Assembly (NCBI RefSeq): GCF_006337065.1
Contig: NZ_CP040872.1
Span: 1,488,001-1,552,000 of the forward strand
Direction of reading: 5' to 3'
From: Agromyces laixinhei
Lineage (GTDB): Bacteria > Actinomycetota > Actinomycetes > Actinomycetales > Microbacteriaceae
Length of the DNA stretch: 64,000 nucleotides
In this document: one piece after another, positions 52,852 to 61,818 of the stretch
Numbering within the stretch: position 1 is the first letter of the stretch
Layout: each line of letters starts with the position of its first letter
The notes under the pieces: generated by a model
The model's database searches: none
What the model saw: only the letters and a program-made list of their open reading frames with translations
What the model was told of the DNA's origin: nothing
Made by a program: the position numbers and the translations under genes

Positions 52852-54675
52852 TCAGTACTTCCTCTCCATCGGCTGGTAGCGGGTGATCGTCACCGGTTTC
52901 CAATCGAGTCTGATGTGGTCGGCGGCATCCGAGGAGTGCGCATCGCCCGACAGGTACGCCATCGTGTGCTGCATGTAGTTCTCGTCGTCGCGATTCGGGA
53001 AGTCGTCGCGCATGTGGCCGCCGCGGCTCTCCCGGCGGTTGCGTGCCGAGAACACGACCACCTCGGCGAGGTCGAGCAGGAACCCGAGTTCGACGGCCTC
53101 GAGCAGGTCGGTGTTGAAGCGCCGGCCCTTGTCGTGCACGGCGACGTTCCGGTACCGCTCGCGGAGGGCGGCGATGACCTTCGTGACGTGCTCGAGCGAC
53201 TCGTCGGTGCGGAACACCTGGGCGTTCTTGTCCATCTCGTCTTGCAGCTCTTTGCGGATCGCGGCGATGCGCTCGGTGCCGTCGGAGTCGCGGAGCTGTT
53301 CCAGCATGTCGCGCACGGCCCCGGCAGGGTCGGAGGGCAGGGCGGTGAAGTCGACCGTCTTCACGTACTCGACCGCATTGCGGCCCGCGCGCTTGCCGAA
53401 GACGTTGATGTCGAGCAGCGAGTTCGTGCCGAGGCGGTTCGAGCCGTGCACCGAGACGCACGCGCACTCGCCCGCGGCGTAGAGCCCGGGTACGACGGTG
53501 TCGTTGCCCGAGAGCACCTCTGCGGCGACGTTCGTGGGAATGCCGCCCATCGCGTAGTGCGCGGTCGGCATGACGGGCACCGGCTCGACCACCGGGTCGA
53601 CGCCGAGGTACGTGCGTGCGAACTCGGTGATGTCGGGCAGCTTCGTCTCGAGCACCTCTGCGCCGAGGTGGGTGCAGTCGAGCAGCACGTAGTCCTTGTG
53701 CGGGCCCGCGCCGCGGCCCTCCGCGACCTCTTGCACCATGCAGCGGGCGACGATGTCGCGCGGTGCCAGGTCTTTGATGGTGGGCGCATAGCGCTCCATG
53801 AAGCGCTCGCCCGATGCGTTCCGGAGGATGGCGCCCTCACCGCGTGCACCCTCGGTGAGCAGGATGCCGAGGCCGGCCAGGCCGGTCGGGTGGAACTGGA
53901 AGAACTCCATGTCTTCGAGGGGGAGTCCCTTGCGCCAGATGATGCCGACGCCGTCGCCCGTGAGGGTGTGCGCGTTCGACGTCGTCTTGTAGATCTTGCC
54001 GAAGCCGCCCGTCGCGAAGATCACGGCCTTGGCCTGGAACACATGCAGTTCGCCAGAGGCGAGGTCGTAGGCGACGACACCCGATGGCTGCGTCGTTCTG
54101 GTGCCGTCGGGGCCGTCGACCTCGGTCATGACGAGGTCGAGCACGTAGTACTCGTTGAAGAAGTTGATGCCGAGCTTCACGCAGTTCTGGAACAGCGTCT
54201 GCAGGATCATGTGGCCCGTGCGATCGGCCGCGTAGCAGGAGCGGCGAACGGGCGCCTTGCCGTGGTCGCGCGTGTGGCCGCCGAAGCGGCGCTGGTCGAT
54301 CTTGCCCTCGGGGGTGCGGTTGAACGGCAGGCCCATGTTCTCGAGGTCGATGACCGCGTCGATCGCCTCCTTCGCGAGGATCTCCGCCGCGTCTTGATCG
54401 ACGAGGTAGTCGCCGCCCTTGACGGTGTCGAAGGTGTGCCACTCCCAGCTGTCCTCCTCGACGTTCGCGAGCGCCGCGGCCATGCCGCCCTGCGCCGCGC
54501 CCGTGTGGGAGCGAGTGGGGTAGAGCTTCGAGATGACCGCGGTCTTCGCGCCGGGGCCGGCCTCGATCGCCGCACGCATGCCGGCGCCGCCGGCGCCGAC
54601 GATGACGATGTCGAACTGGTGGTAGTGGACGCCGTCGATGACCTGGGTCTCGGCGTCGGCGCTCTGGGGGTTCAC
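52852..54675 (-). CDS. sdhA: Succinate dehydrogenase flavoprotein subunit
   Basis: This 607-residue subunit oxidises succinate to fumarate with covalent FAD. Visible are [15 protein letters not shown], the flavinylation His in [11 protein letters not shown], and the active-site [10 protein letters not shown] and [14 protein letters not shown] 54675 has an AGGAG site five bases upstream. Seven bases separate it from sdhD. Confidence 0.97.
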   Translation of the reverse strand: MNPQSADAETQVIDGVHYHQFDIVIVGAGGAGMRAAIEAGPGAKTAVISKLYPTRSHTGAAQGGMAAALANVEEDSWEWHTFDTVKGGDYLVDQDAAEILAKEAIDAVIDLENMGLPFNRTPEGKIDQRRFGGHTRDHGKAPVRRSCYAADRTGHMILQTLFQNCVKLGINFFNEYYVLDLVMTEVDGPDGTRTTQPSGVVAYDLASGELHVFQAKAVIFATGGFGKIYKTTSNAHTLTGDGVGIIWRKGLPLEDMEFFQFHPTGLAGLGILLTEGARGEGAILRNASGERFMERYAPTIKDLAPRDIVARCMVQEVAEGRGAGPHKDYVLLDCTHLGAEVLETKLPDITEFARTYLGVDPVVEPVPVMPTAHYAMGGIPTNVAAEVLSGNDTVVPGLYAAGECACVSVHGSNRLGTNSLLDINVFGKRAGRNAVEYVKTVDFTALPSDPAGAVRDMLEQLRDSDGTERIAAIRKELQDEMDKNAQVFRTDESLEHVTKVIAALRERYRNVAVHDKGRRFNTDLLEAVELGFLLDLAEVVVFSARNRRESRGGHMRDDFPNRDDENYMQHTMAYLSGDAHSSDAADHIRLDWKPVTITRYQPMERKY

Positions 54676-54682
54676 GGATCTC

Positions 54683-55114
54683 CTATGCAGCGCAGAACGA
54701 GGGAAGCAGATCGGCGGGTGCGCCGACCGGGCAGGGCTCGAAGGTGAAGACGACGAGGGTGCCGAGGATGATGAGCACCGCGGCCGCGGCGAACAGTGCG
54801 CCCTTCAGCACCTTCTGGACGATGCCCGGGTTCGTGTAGTCGTTGACGAGGGTTCGCATGCCGTTGGCGCCGTGGATGAGGGCGAGCCACAGCATCGCGA
54901 CGTCCCACCACTGCCAGAACGGGTCGGCCCACTTGCCGCCGACGAAGCCGAAGTCGATGGCCTTGACGCCGTCGCCGACCATGAGGTTCATGAAGAGGTG
55001 GCCGAAGATGAGCACGATCAGCACGACGCCTGACGCGCGCATGTAGATCCAGCCCCACTTCTCCAGATTGATGCCGCGCCGCGGCGGGCGCGCGGAGAAT
55101 TCCATGGCAGTCAT
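54683..55114 (-). CDS. sdhD: Succinate dehydrogenase membrane anchor subunit
   Basis: This 143-residue anchor has three membrane helices (about residues 25-48, 65-88, 103-125). The haem-side [13 protein letters not shown] motif is present. ATG 55114 has a GGGAG site; 14 bases separate it from sdhC. Confidence 0.93.
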   Translation of the reverse strand: MTAMEFSARPPRRGINLEKWGWIYMRASGVVLIVLIFGHLFMNLMVGDGVKAIDFGFVGGKWADPFWQWWDVAMLWLALIHGANGMRTLVNDYTNPGIVQKVLKGALFAAAAVLIILGTLVVFTFEPCPVGAPADLLPSFCAA

Positions 55115-55128
55115 ATTTCCGCGGCTCC

Positions 55129-55551
55129 CTAGTGGCTGAAGACGTTGATGAGGTGGCGCGGCGTGAACGCGAGCATGGTCACGATCCAGAGGCCGACGAC
55201 GATCCAGAAGAGGAGACGCTGGTTGCGCGTCGCCCAGGACCAGAAGTCCACGAGGATGATGCGCAGGCCGTTGAAGGCGTGGAAGACGATCGCCCCGACG
55301 AGCGCCACCTCGCCGAGGCCCATGATGGGCGTCTGGTACGTGCCGATGACGGCGTTGTACGCCTCCGGACTGACCCGCACGAGCGCGGTGTCGAGGATGT
55401 GCACGAGGAGGAAGAAGAAGATCGCGACACCGGTGATGCGGTGCAGCACCCATGACCACATTCCCTCGTTGCCGCGGTACAGCGTGCCACCAGGCTTCTG
55501 CTTCGCAGGCGTCGCGGGTGCGGTCAGGGTTCCTGCCGAAGTCTCTGGCAT
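55129..55551 (-). CDS. sdhC: Succinate dehydrogenase cytochrome b556 subunit
   Basis: This 140-residue anchor has three membrane helices and the haem-ligand region SWVLHRITGVAIF and FHAFNGLRIILVDF. The Ala/Pro-rich first 25 residues are cytoplasmic. ATG 55551 has a GGAGGG site; an upstream in-frame start at 55608 is unsupported. First gene of sdhCDAB. Confidence 0.93.
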   Translation of the reverse strand: MPETSAGTLTAPATPAKQKPGGTLYRGNEGMWSWVLHRITGVAIFFFLLVHILDTALVRVSPEAYNAVIGTYQTPIMGLGEVALVGAIVFHAFNGLRIILVDFWSWATRNQRLLFWIVVGLWIVTMLAFTPRHLINVFSH

Positions 55552-55651
55552 GAACAACCCTCCCTGGCTGTGTGATTGGCCCCGAACATGAGGGACCGCG
55601 ACGGCCACACGGCCCGATTCGAGTGTAGACCCGCGCCAGTTCGGCCGCCGC

Positions 55652-55665
55652 TTAGGGCTGCCTAA
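55652..55665. promoter_or_regulatory. TTAGG-N4-CCTAA palindrome upstream of sdhC
   Basis: TTAGG (55652-55656) and CCTAA (55661-55665) are perfect arms, 100 bases before sdhC and 80 before manC. TTAGG/CCTAA half-sites are those of DtxR/IdeR iron boxes, but the usual spacing is longer, so the match is partial. A -10 like TACACT for sdhC lies at 55627-55622. Confidence 0.4.
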
Positions 55666-55686
55666 CTCTCTCGATGTCGAGATACC

Positions 55687-55702
55687 GGATGCCGCGGCAT
55701 CC
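55687..55702. repeat. Palindrome made of the window-wide GGATGCC motif
   Basis: GGATGCCGCGGCATCC is a perfect 16-base palindrome in the sdhC-manC gap. The same core forms the terminator at 10626-10657. Its role here is unknown; it lies 43 bases before manC. Confidence 0.6.
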
Positions 55703-55744
55703 GCTGCTCGCGTGGCCGACCGGTGCTGCGGTTACGCTGTGCAG

Positions 55745-56863
55745 ATGGACGAAACCCCGATCGACGGCTTCTACAGCGTCATCCCCGCCGGCGGCGTGGG
55801 CTCGCGGCTCTGGCCGCTCTCCCGCGCCGACGCACCGAAGTTCCTGCACGACCTCACGGGTTCCGGCCAGACGCTCCTGAAAGACACGTGGGATCGTCTT
55901 GCACCGCTCTCGGGCGACGACCGCATCATGGTCGTCACCGGGCGCGCCCACCGGGCGGCGGTCGAGGCGCAACTGCCGGCCCTGGCCGACCACAACGTCG
56001 TGCTCGAGAGCGAGCCGCGCGACTCGACGGCGGCGATCGGCCTCGCCGCGGCGATCCTCGAACTGCGCGAGCCGGGCGTGATCGTCGGCTCGTTCGCGGC
56101 CGACCACGTGATCTCGGGCAGCGGGCTCTTCAGGGCGGCCGTGACCGATGCCGTCGCGGCCGCCAGGGCCGGGTACATCGCGACCATCGGCATCACGCCG
56201 ACCGAACCCGCCGTCGGCTTCGGCTACATCGAGTGCGGCGCCCCCATCGAGATCGCCGGCGCCGAGCATGTCGAAGCGGTCGCGAGCTTCGTCGAGAAGC
56301 CCGATCTCCCGACCGCCAAACGATACCTCGCCGGCGGCACGCACCTCTGGAATGCGGGCATGTTCATCGCACGCGCCGACGCGCTGCTCGCCGAGATCGC
56401 GCGCAACAAGCCCGAATTGCACGCCGGTCTCATCGAGCTCGCCGCGGCATGGGACGACCCCGAGACGCGCGGCCCCGCCGTCGACCGCATCTGGCCGCGC
56501 CTCGAGAAGATCGCCATCGACTACTCGGTCGCCGAGCCCGCCGCGGCGGCCGGGCGGCTCGCCGTCATCCGCGGGCACTTCGTCTGGGACGATGTCGGCG
56601 ACTTCGCCTCGCTCGCCAAGCTGAACAGCGCCGGGCGTTCGGGCGAGCTCGCGATCCTCGGCGAGAATGCTCGCGTGCTCTCCGACGCGTCGAGCGGCAT
56701 CGTCGTCAGTCGTTCGAAGCGCGTCATCAGCCTCATCGGCGTGCAGGACATCGTCGTCGTCGACACCCCCGACGCGCTCCTCGTCACGACGAGCGAGCAC
56801 GCCCAGCGGGTCAAGGCGGTCGTCGACGCCCTTCGGGTCGGCGGGTCCAACGACGTGCTCTGA
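55745..56863 (+). CDS. manC: Mannose-1-phosphate guanylyltransferase
   Basis: This 372-residue enzyme makes GDP-mannose for polysaccharide, glycolipid or protein mannosylation. The nucleotidyltransferase signature is PAGGVGSRLWPLSR, followed by SFAADHVI, FVEKPD and WNAGMF. It lacks the phosphomannose isomerase domain of the fused form. Start ATG 55745; a longer frame from 55712 has no ribosome site. It is divergent from sdhC. Confidence 0.93.
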   Translation: MDETPIDGFYSVIPAGGVGSRLWPLSRADAPKFLHDLTGSGQTLLKDTWDRLAPLSGDDRIMVVTGRAHRAAVEAQLPALADHNVVLESEPRDSTAAIGLAAAILELREPGVIVGSFAADHVISGSGLFRAAVTDAVAAARAGYIATIGITPTEPAVGFGYIECGAPIEIAGAEHVEAVASFVEKPDLPTAKRYLAGGTHLWNAGMFIARADALLAEIARNKPELHAGLIELAAAWDDPETRGPAVDRIWPRLEKIAIDYSVAEPAAAAGRLAVIRGHFVWDDVGDFASLAKLNSAGRSGELAILGENARVLSDASSGIVVSRSKRVISLIGVQDIVVVDTPDALLVTTSEHAQRVKAVVDALRVGGSNDVL

Positions 56864-56888
56864 GAGCACGAGAGAGAGCGGGTTCCGG

Positions 56889-56933
56889 ATGTCTCAGGGT
56901 CGGATGACTCAGGGTCGGATGTCTCAGGGTCGG
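56889..56933 (+). repeat. 15-base tandem repeat of start codons
   Basis: ATGTCTCAGGGTCGG occurs at 56889-56903, 56904-56918 (one base different) and 56919-56933, followed by ATGTCGCTCCGG. Each unit brings an ATG with CAGGGT nine bases before the next ATG, so every copy can act as start with its own weak ribosome site. Confidence 0.92.
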
Positions 56934-57995
56934 ATGTCGCTCCGGCGAAGCATCGTCGTGGGCGCCGCGCTGGCCGCGGCATCCGTCGCCCTCGTCTCGT
57001 GCGCGCCGGCGCCAGAGGGGGAGGCCGGCGACGAAGCGAGCGAATCGTGCGTGCGCATGGTCACCAACTCGGGCGGTCTCGAAGACCGCTCGTTCAACCA
57101 GTCGAGCTGGGAGGGGCTGCAGGCGGCTGAGGAGGAGTTCGGCGTCGGGGCCGAGGCGATCGTGTCGACCGGCGAGACCGACCTCGCCCCGAACGTGGCG
57201 CAGGCCGTCGAATCGGGTTGCGAGCTCATCGTCACGGTCGGCTTCGAGCTCGCCGACGCGACGCTCGACCAGGCCGGCGCGAACCCCGAGATCGCCTTCG
57301 CGATCGTCGACGAGACCGTCGAGGCCGACAACGTCAAGCCGGTCGTGTTCGACACCGCTCAGGCCTCGTACCTCGCGGGCTACCTCGCGGCGGGGGTCAC
57401 GAAGACCGGTGTCGTGGCGACCTTCGGCGGCGGCAATCAGCCGCCCGTCACCCTCTTCATGGACGGCTTCGTCGACGGCGTCGCGAAGTACAACGAGGTG
57501 CACGCAGCGCAGGTGCGCGTGCTCGGATGGGACAAGGCCGCCCAGGACGGCGCCTTCACGGGCGACTTCGAAGACGTCAACAAGGGCAAGACCCTGACCG
57601 AGAGCTTCATCGATCAGGGTGCCGACGTGATCCTCCCCGTCGCGGGTCAGGTGGGCGAGGGGGCGGCGTCGGCCGCACTCGAACGCGACGGCGTGTCGGT
57701 CATCTGGGTCGACAGCGACGGATTCGAGTCGCTCGCGGCCCAGTATCGACCCGTGATCCTCACGAGCGTGCTGAAGAACACGCAGGATGCGATGGTCGAG
57801 ATCGTCGGCGCCGTGCTCGACGGCACCTTCTCGAACGAGCCGTACGTCGGCACGCTCGAGAACGGGGGAGTGGAGATCGCGCCGTACCACGACCTCGCGC
57901 CGCTCGTCTCGCCGGCGCTCGAGGGTGAACTCGAAGGGCTCCGGCAGGCGATCATCGCCGGTGAGATCGTCGTGGAGTCTCCCAGCGCGCCCTGA
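56889..57995 (+). CDS. BMP family nucleoside-binding lipoprotein, first copy
   Basis: This lipoprotein of the BmpA/PnrA family binds nucleosides outside the membrane for the ABC transporter encoded downstream. The signal peptide starts at MSLRRS and ends at lipobox LVSC; NSGGLEDRSFNQSSWEG is the family start, and TLENGGVEIAPYHD the end. Four in-frame ATGs (56889, 56904, 56919, 56934) are produced by a 15-base repeat, so the start is uncertain: 56934 gives a standard signal peptide and 353 residues, 56889 gives 368. It is paralogous to the gene at 60667. Confidence 0.87.
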   Translation: MSQGRMTQGRMSQGRMSLRRSIVVGAALAAASVALVSCAPAPEGEAGDEASESCVRMVTNSGGLEDRSFNQSSWEGLQAAEEEFGVGAEAIVSTGETDLAPNVAQAVESGCELIVTVGFELADATLDQAGANPEIAFAIVDETVEADNVKPVVFDTAQASYLAGYLAAGVTKTGVVATFGGGNQPPVTLFMDGFVDGVAKYNEVHAAQVRVLGWDKAAQDGAFTGDFEDVNKGKTLTESFIDQGADVILPVAGQVGEGAASAALERDGVSVIWVDSDGFESLAAQYRPVILTSVLKNTQDAMVEIVGAVLDGTFSNEPYVGTLENGGVEIAPYHDLAPLVSPALEGELEGLRQAIIAGEIVVESPSAP

Positions 57996-58051
57996 GTTCG
58001 CTCCCTCGACCGTCGATGCTCGGCGGACTCGACAGGCTCAGCGCCTCGGGC

Positions 58052-58627
58052 TCATCGTTCATCGCCGATCAGCCGGTCGGCCAGGTGCTTCCGAGCTGCC
58101 ACTCCGACCTCGCCCGGGTCGGAGAGTTCGGGGAGCACCTCGGGTGCGGCGCTTCGAAGGTGGAGCCACCCCATGTATGCGGCGTAGGCGACCAGCGCCT
58201 CTTGTCGGGCCACCGGAGCGGGGTGTCCGAGCTGGCCGTACGCCTCGGCGAGAACGCTCACGCGACGCTCGGTCACGCGATGCACGACCGATGAGACGGC
58301 AGGGTCGCTCGCATGTGCCACGAGTGCAGGTTCCAATCGCGACAACGCCGCTCCGTCCAATGCCTTGGACAGCAACGCGCGCAGTCTCTCGGCCGGGTCT
58401 GGGATCGAGCCGACCTCATCGATCGTTTCCGTCGTGTCGCGTTCCCACTGCTCCAGCGCCGCCGCGACCAGCGCGTCGCGGTCTGCGAAGTGCCAATAGA
58501 AGCTGCCGCGCGTCATGCCGAGTCGACGTGCGAGCACGTCGACACGCACTGCGGAGACACCGCCCTCGGCGAGGGCCTCGAGCGCGGCGTTCGTCCAGTC
58601 GTCCCTCGTCATCTGGCGTCGTGACAT
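58052..58627 (-). CDS. TetR family transcriptional regulator
   Basis: This 191-residue repressor has the TetR helix-turn-helix RVDVLARRLGMTRGSFYWHFADRDALVAAAL at residues 28-58 and a ligand domain without recognisable features. It is divergent from the DUF6463 and esterase genes, and two TACAG-N2-CTGTA sites lie in the 91-base gap. It should repress itself and those genes until a ligand binds. The start is ATG 58627. Confidence 0.88.
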   Translation of the reverse strand: MSRRQMTRDDWTNAALEALAEGGVSAVRVDVLARRLGMTRGSFYWHFADRDALVAAALEQWERDTTETIDEVGSIPDPAERLRALLSKALDGAALSRLEPALVAHASDPAVSSVVHRVTERRVSVLAEAYGQLGHPAPVARQEALVAYAAYMGWLHLRSAAPEVLPELSDPGEVGVAARKHLADRLIGDER

Positions 58628-58637
58628 ACCCGTACAG

Positions 58638-58669
58638 TACAGTGCTGTACGTTCAATACAGTACTGTAT
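58638..58669. promoter_or_regulatory. Two TACAG-N2-CTGTA palindromes, candidate TetR operators
   Basis: TACAGTGCTGTA is at 58638-58649 and TACAGTACTGTA at 58657-58668, the latter within the perfect 14-base palindrome ATACAGTACTGTAT (58656-58669). Centres are 19 bases apart. An extra overlapping half-site TACAG is at 58633-58637. They lie between the regulator and the divergent genes. Confidence 0.75.
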
Positions 58670-58718
58670 GGCGAAGCCACGGCTTCGAGCATTCGGACGA
58701 GGCAAGGGAGAGGTATCG

Positions 58719-59150
58719 ATGAAGGCGCACGAGGTGTCTCCGTTGACCGGGCGTCGCGTGATCGGTTGGGCACTGGGGTCGATCGCGGTGATCCACCTGG
58801 CGCTCACGCCCGTTGTATACGACAAGTCGACCCGCAGTATCCGAGACGCCGGGATCGTCGGCTCGATCGACGCCGACCCCGAACTCGTCGACTTGCGCAG
58901 CGCAGGGTTCTGGTACGCCACCTCGGGTTGGGCGATGCTGCTGCTCGCCGTCCTGACCGGACGAGCCGAGCGGCGAGAAGGCGTCGTGCCCGCATCATCC
59001 GTGTGGGGTCTGGCCGCGATCTCGCTCTGGGGCCTCCTGTTCATGCCGTTGTCGGGGTTCCTTCCCCTTCTCGGACTGGCCTCCTACGCCGGGGTTCGTC
59101 GTCGCAGGGCACGCGTGGCGTTGTCCTCTGATCAGGCCCGGCGGCGGTGA
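58719..59150 (+). CDS. Small membrane protein, DUF6463-like
   Basis: This 143-residue protein has about four hydrophobic segments (residues 10-28, 65-82, 93-110, 112-128). RSAGFWYATSGWAMLLLAVLTGRAERR is a recognisable block of DUF6463 proteins, whose function is unknown. ATG 58719 follows GGGAGAGG. The stop overlaps the esterase start as GTGA, so the two are translated together. Confidence 0.7.
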   Translation: MKAHEVSPLTGRRVIGWALGSIAVIHLALTPVVYDKSTRSIRDAGIVGSIDADPELVDLRSAGFWYATSGWAMLLLAVLTGRAERREGVVPASSVWGLAAISLWGLLFMPLSGFLPLLGLASYAGVRRRRARVALSSDQARRR

Positions 59151-60505
59151 GCGAGGCGAACGCGGCGGACGCGCGCGACCCCGGGAGGGAGTCCGACCCG
59201 GCCGAGCGACGTTTCGCGCTCGGGGCGGGAGTCGTGGTGGGCCGGGTCGACGACGATGTGGTGCGGGCGCTCGGCATTCCGTATGCGGAGGCCGCACGCT
59301 TCGCTGCTCCTGTTCGAGTCACGCGATACGAAGAACCGGTACACGCGTTCCAACGGGCTCCGATCGCGCCGCAACTGCCGGCCAAGCTGTTCGACCGGTT
59401 GATCGGCGACGACGTTCTGGCGATGGATGAGAACTGCCAGCGATTGTCGGTCACGGCTCCGGCCGATCTCGACGACGCCGAGCGGCTGCCGGTGCTGGTC
59501 TGGATCCATGGCGGGGGCAACGTGGTCGGTGCCGGTGATCTCGCCTATTACGATCCGCGGACGTTGGTGGCCGAACAGCGTGTGATCGTCGTCACCGTCA
59601 CCTATCGGCTCGGGATGCTCGGCTTCCTCGGCGATGGAGCCGACCTGGCCGCGAACCTCGGCCTGCTCGACCAGCTCATGGCTCTGCGGTGGGTGCGGGA
59701 GAATATCAGCGCGTTCGGCGGCGACCCCGACTCGGTCACGTTGTTCGGTCAGTCCTCAGGCGCCGACGCGATCGCGCATCTCATGATCAGCGACGGGGCC
59801 GACGGTCTCTTCCGGCGGGTGATCATGCAGAGCGCCCCGCTGGGCGTCACCACGGGCCGGGCGGCCATGGCCGAAGCGATGCTGTCTGCGGTCGGTGCAC
59901 TGTCGCGCGATGCCGATGTCGAGGAGATCCTCGCCCTGCAGCCCGTGGCGGAGCGGGCAGCGCGAGGCTTCGGGCAGTCGAGCAGAATGCCGTTCGGGGT
60001 GCAGTCCGGATTCCCGCCGGTGCCGGATGAGGCCGACCACGATCCGGCCCGGCGAGAATCGGCCCGGCGGGTCGATGTCCTGATCGGCTCCACGATGGAG
60101 GAGACCGGGGTGATTGCGGCGCTCCTGCCGGCCCTGAAGGGCGTGTTCCGGCTGCCTGTGCTCGGTCGTCTCGTGCGGCGCCTGGTCGTCACCCCCTCCA
60201 CCCGCAGCATGTACGAGTTGCCGGCCCGGCGGTTCGTCGCCCGGCACCGAATCGCGGGTGGTCGTGCATATCAGTACCGCATGACGTGGCGGCCGGATCG
60301 CAACGGATACGGCTCGGCCCACCTCACCGATCTACCGCTCCTGCTCGGCAGCCGCCGGGCCTGGGCGAGTGCCGCGTTGCTCGGGTCCGCCGATTGGGGT
60401 GACGTGCACCGCCGGGGTCGCATCGTTCGCCGCATCTGGGCGGAGTTCGCCCGAACCGGCAGGGTGCCGGACGTCGGGGAGAACGACACGATCACCCTGC
60501 TGTGA
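59147..60505 (+). CDS. Type B carboxylesterase
   Basis: This 452-residue alpha/beta hydrolase should cleave carboxylic esters in the cytosol, with no signal peptide. The nucleophile Ser is in LFGQSSGAD, preceded by the oxyanion HGGGN; the acid is in GSTMEETG and the His in YGSAHLTDLP. Somewhat short for the family, with a reduced C-terminal region. GTG 59147 overlaps the membrane protein gene. TetR control suggests induction by its substrate or a related hydrophobic ester. Confidence 0.88.
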   Translation: MSEANAADARDPGRESDPAERRFALGAGVVVGRVDDDVVRALGIPYAEAARFAAPVRVTRYEEPVHAFQRAPIAPQLPAKLFDRLIGDDVLAMDENCQRLSVTAPADLDDAERLPVLVWIHGGGNVVGAGDLAYYDPRTLVAEQRVIVVTVTYRLGMLGFLGDGADLAANLGLLDQLMALRWVRENISAFGGDPDSVTLFGQSSGADAIAHLMISDGADGLFRRVIMQSAPLGVTTGRAAMAEAMLSAVGALSRDADVEEILALQPVAERAARGFGQSSRMPFGVQSGFPPVPDEADHDPARRESARRVDVLIGSTMEETGVIAALLPALKGVFRLPVLGRLVRRLVVTPSTRSMYELPARRFVARHRIAGGRAYQYRMTWRPDRNGYGSAHLTDLPLLLGSRRAWASAALLGSADWGDVHRRGRIVRRIWAEFARTGRVPDVGENDTITLL

Positions 60506-60528
60506 CACCCGTTCGCGGGTCATCGCAG

Positions 60529-60544
60529 CTGCTCATATGAGCAG
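60529..60544. promoter_or_regulatory. Perfect 16-base palindrome upstream of the second bmp gene
   Basis: CTGCTCATATGAGCAG lies 24 bases after the esterase stop and 123 bases before the second bmp start. It could be a terminator-like hairpin or an operator for the nucleoside transporter. No regulator is assigned. Confidence 0.45.
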
Positions 60545-60666
60545 AAGATCGCGTCTTGATAACCATTGGAGGTCGTCGCACCATCCGCCGTGGCGCGCGC
60601 CGCAACATTCGGTAACGTGACTGCACGAGCCTCGGATCGGTCGGGGTGCAGTCTTTGGAGGACACA

Positions 60667-61767
60667 GTGAAGGTCACGACCAGAAAGGCTGCTCTCGGCG
60701 GCCTCGCGATGTTCGGTGCAGCAGCCCTGCTGCTCGCCGGTTGTGCAGCGGCTCCCGAGGAGACCGATGGCGGCGACGGCGGGGGCGAAGCGCTCGACTT
60801 CATCCCCTGCATGGTCTCCGATGCGGGCGGCTTCGACGACAAGTCGTTCAACCAGCTGGCCTTCGAAGGCCTCACCAAGGCGGCCGATGAACTCGGCGTC
60901 GATCCGGTCACCGTCGAGTCGCAGTCCGAGACCGACTACGCGCCCAACCTGACGAGCCTCGTCGACCAGGGCTGCAACCTGATCGTCACCGTCGGGTTCG
61001 CGCTCTCCGCGGCAACTGTCGAGTCGGCCACTGCGAACCCCGACATCGAGTACGTCATCGTCGACGACGCCGCCGACAACGACTTCGACGGCACCACCGA
61101 CGCCGACAACATCAAGCCGATCCTCTTCAACACCGCGGAGGCGGCGTTCCTCGCCGGTTACGCGGCGGCCGACTTCACGACCACCAGCGTCGTCGGCACC
61201 TTCGGCGGCATGAACTTCCCGACCGTGTCGATCTTCATGGACGGCTTCAAGCAGGGCGTCGACTACTACGCAGCGGAGAAGGGCAAGGCCGTGCAGGTTC
61301 TCGGCTGGGACGGCACCGACGGCCTCTTCACCGGCGGCTTCGAGGCCAACGACGCCGCTCGCCAGACCGCGCAGAGCCTCATCGACCAGAATGTCGACGT
61401 GATGCTGCCGGTCGGCGGTCCCATCTACCAGTCGGCCGCTGCGGCCATCCGCGAAGCCGGCCGTGAGATCGCGATGATCGGCGTCGACGCCGACTTCACC
61501 GTGACCGACCCGTCGGTCGCCGACCTCATGCTGACCTCGATCCTCAAGCAGATCGACGTCGCGACCTACGAGGCGGTGCTTGCCGCGGGCAACGGCGAGT
61601 TCGACCCTGAGCCGTACATCGGAACGCTCGAGAACGGCGGAGTCGGCGTCGCGCCGTTCCACGACTTCGAGTCGAAGGTCTCCGACACGCTCCAGGGCGA
61701 ACTCGACGACCTCCAGGCCGCGATCATCGCGGGCGACGTCGAGGTCACGTCCTACCTCGAACAGTAG
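60667..61767 (+). CDS. BMP family nucleoside-binding lipoprotein, second copy
   Basis: This 366-residue lipoprotein has a signal peptide and lipobox LLAGC (Cys26), then the BmpA/PnrA fold with DAGGFDDKSFNQLAFEG, and the shared C-terminal TLENGGVGVAPFHD. It is a clear paralogue of the gene at 56889. GTG 60667 has a strong GGAGGA site six bases upstream. It is the copy nearest the ATPase and permease genes and is separated from them by a strong hairpin, which would favour excess binding protein. Confidence 0.93.
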   Translation: MKVTTRKAALGGLAMFGAAALLLAGCAAAPEETDGGDGGGEALDFIPCMVSDAGGFDDKSFNQLAFEGLTKAADELGVDPVTVESQSETDYAPNLTSLVDQGCNLIVTVGFALSAATVESATANPDIEYVIVDDAADNDFDGTTDADNIKPILFNTAEAAFLAGYAAADFTTTSVVGTFGGMNFPTVSIFMDGFKQGVDYYAAEKGKAVQVLGWDGTDGLFTGGFEANDAARQTAQSLIDQNVDVMLPVGGPIYQSAAAAIREAGREIAMIGVDADFTVTDPSVADLMLTSILKQIDVATYEAVLAAGNGEFDPEPYIGTLENGGVGVAPFHDFESKVSDTLQGELDDLQAAIIAGDVEVTSYLEQ

Positions 61768-61782
61768 GGAACGAGACGCACT

Positions 61783-61818
61783 GATCGGGGAGGTCGGCGG
61801 GAGCCGGCCTCCCCGATC
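61783..61818 (+). terminator. Hairpin between the second bmp gene and the ABC ATPase gene
   Basis: GATCGGGGAGG (61783-61793) pairs perfectly with 61808-61818, and inner bases extend the stem to a GGGA loop with one G-T pair. It follows the bmp stop by 15 bases. It may be a full or partial terminator that lowers transporter expression relative to the binding protein. Confidence 0.8.

Noticed and set aside
58811..58824. GTATACGAC stretch resembling the hpa operator
   Set aside because: It lies inside a coding region, lacks the flanking ATC/GAT bases and is over 50 kb from the hpa genes.
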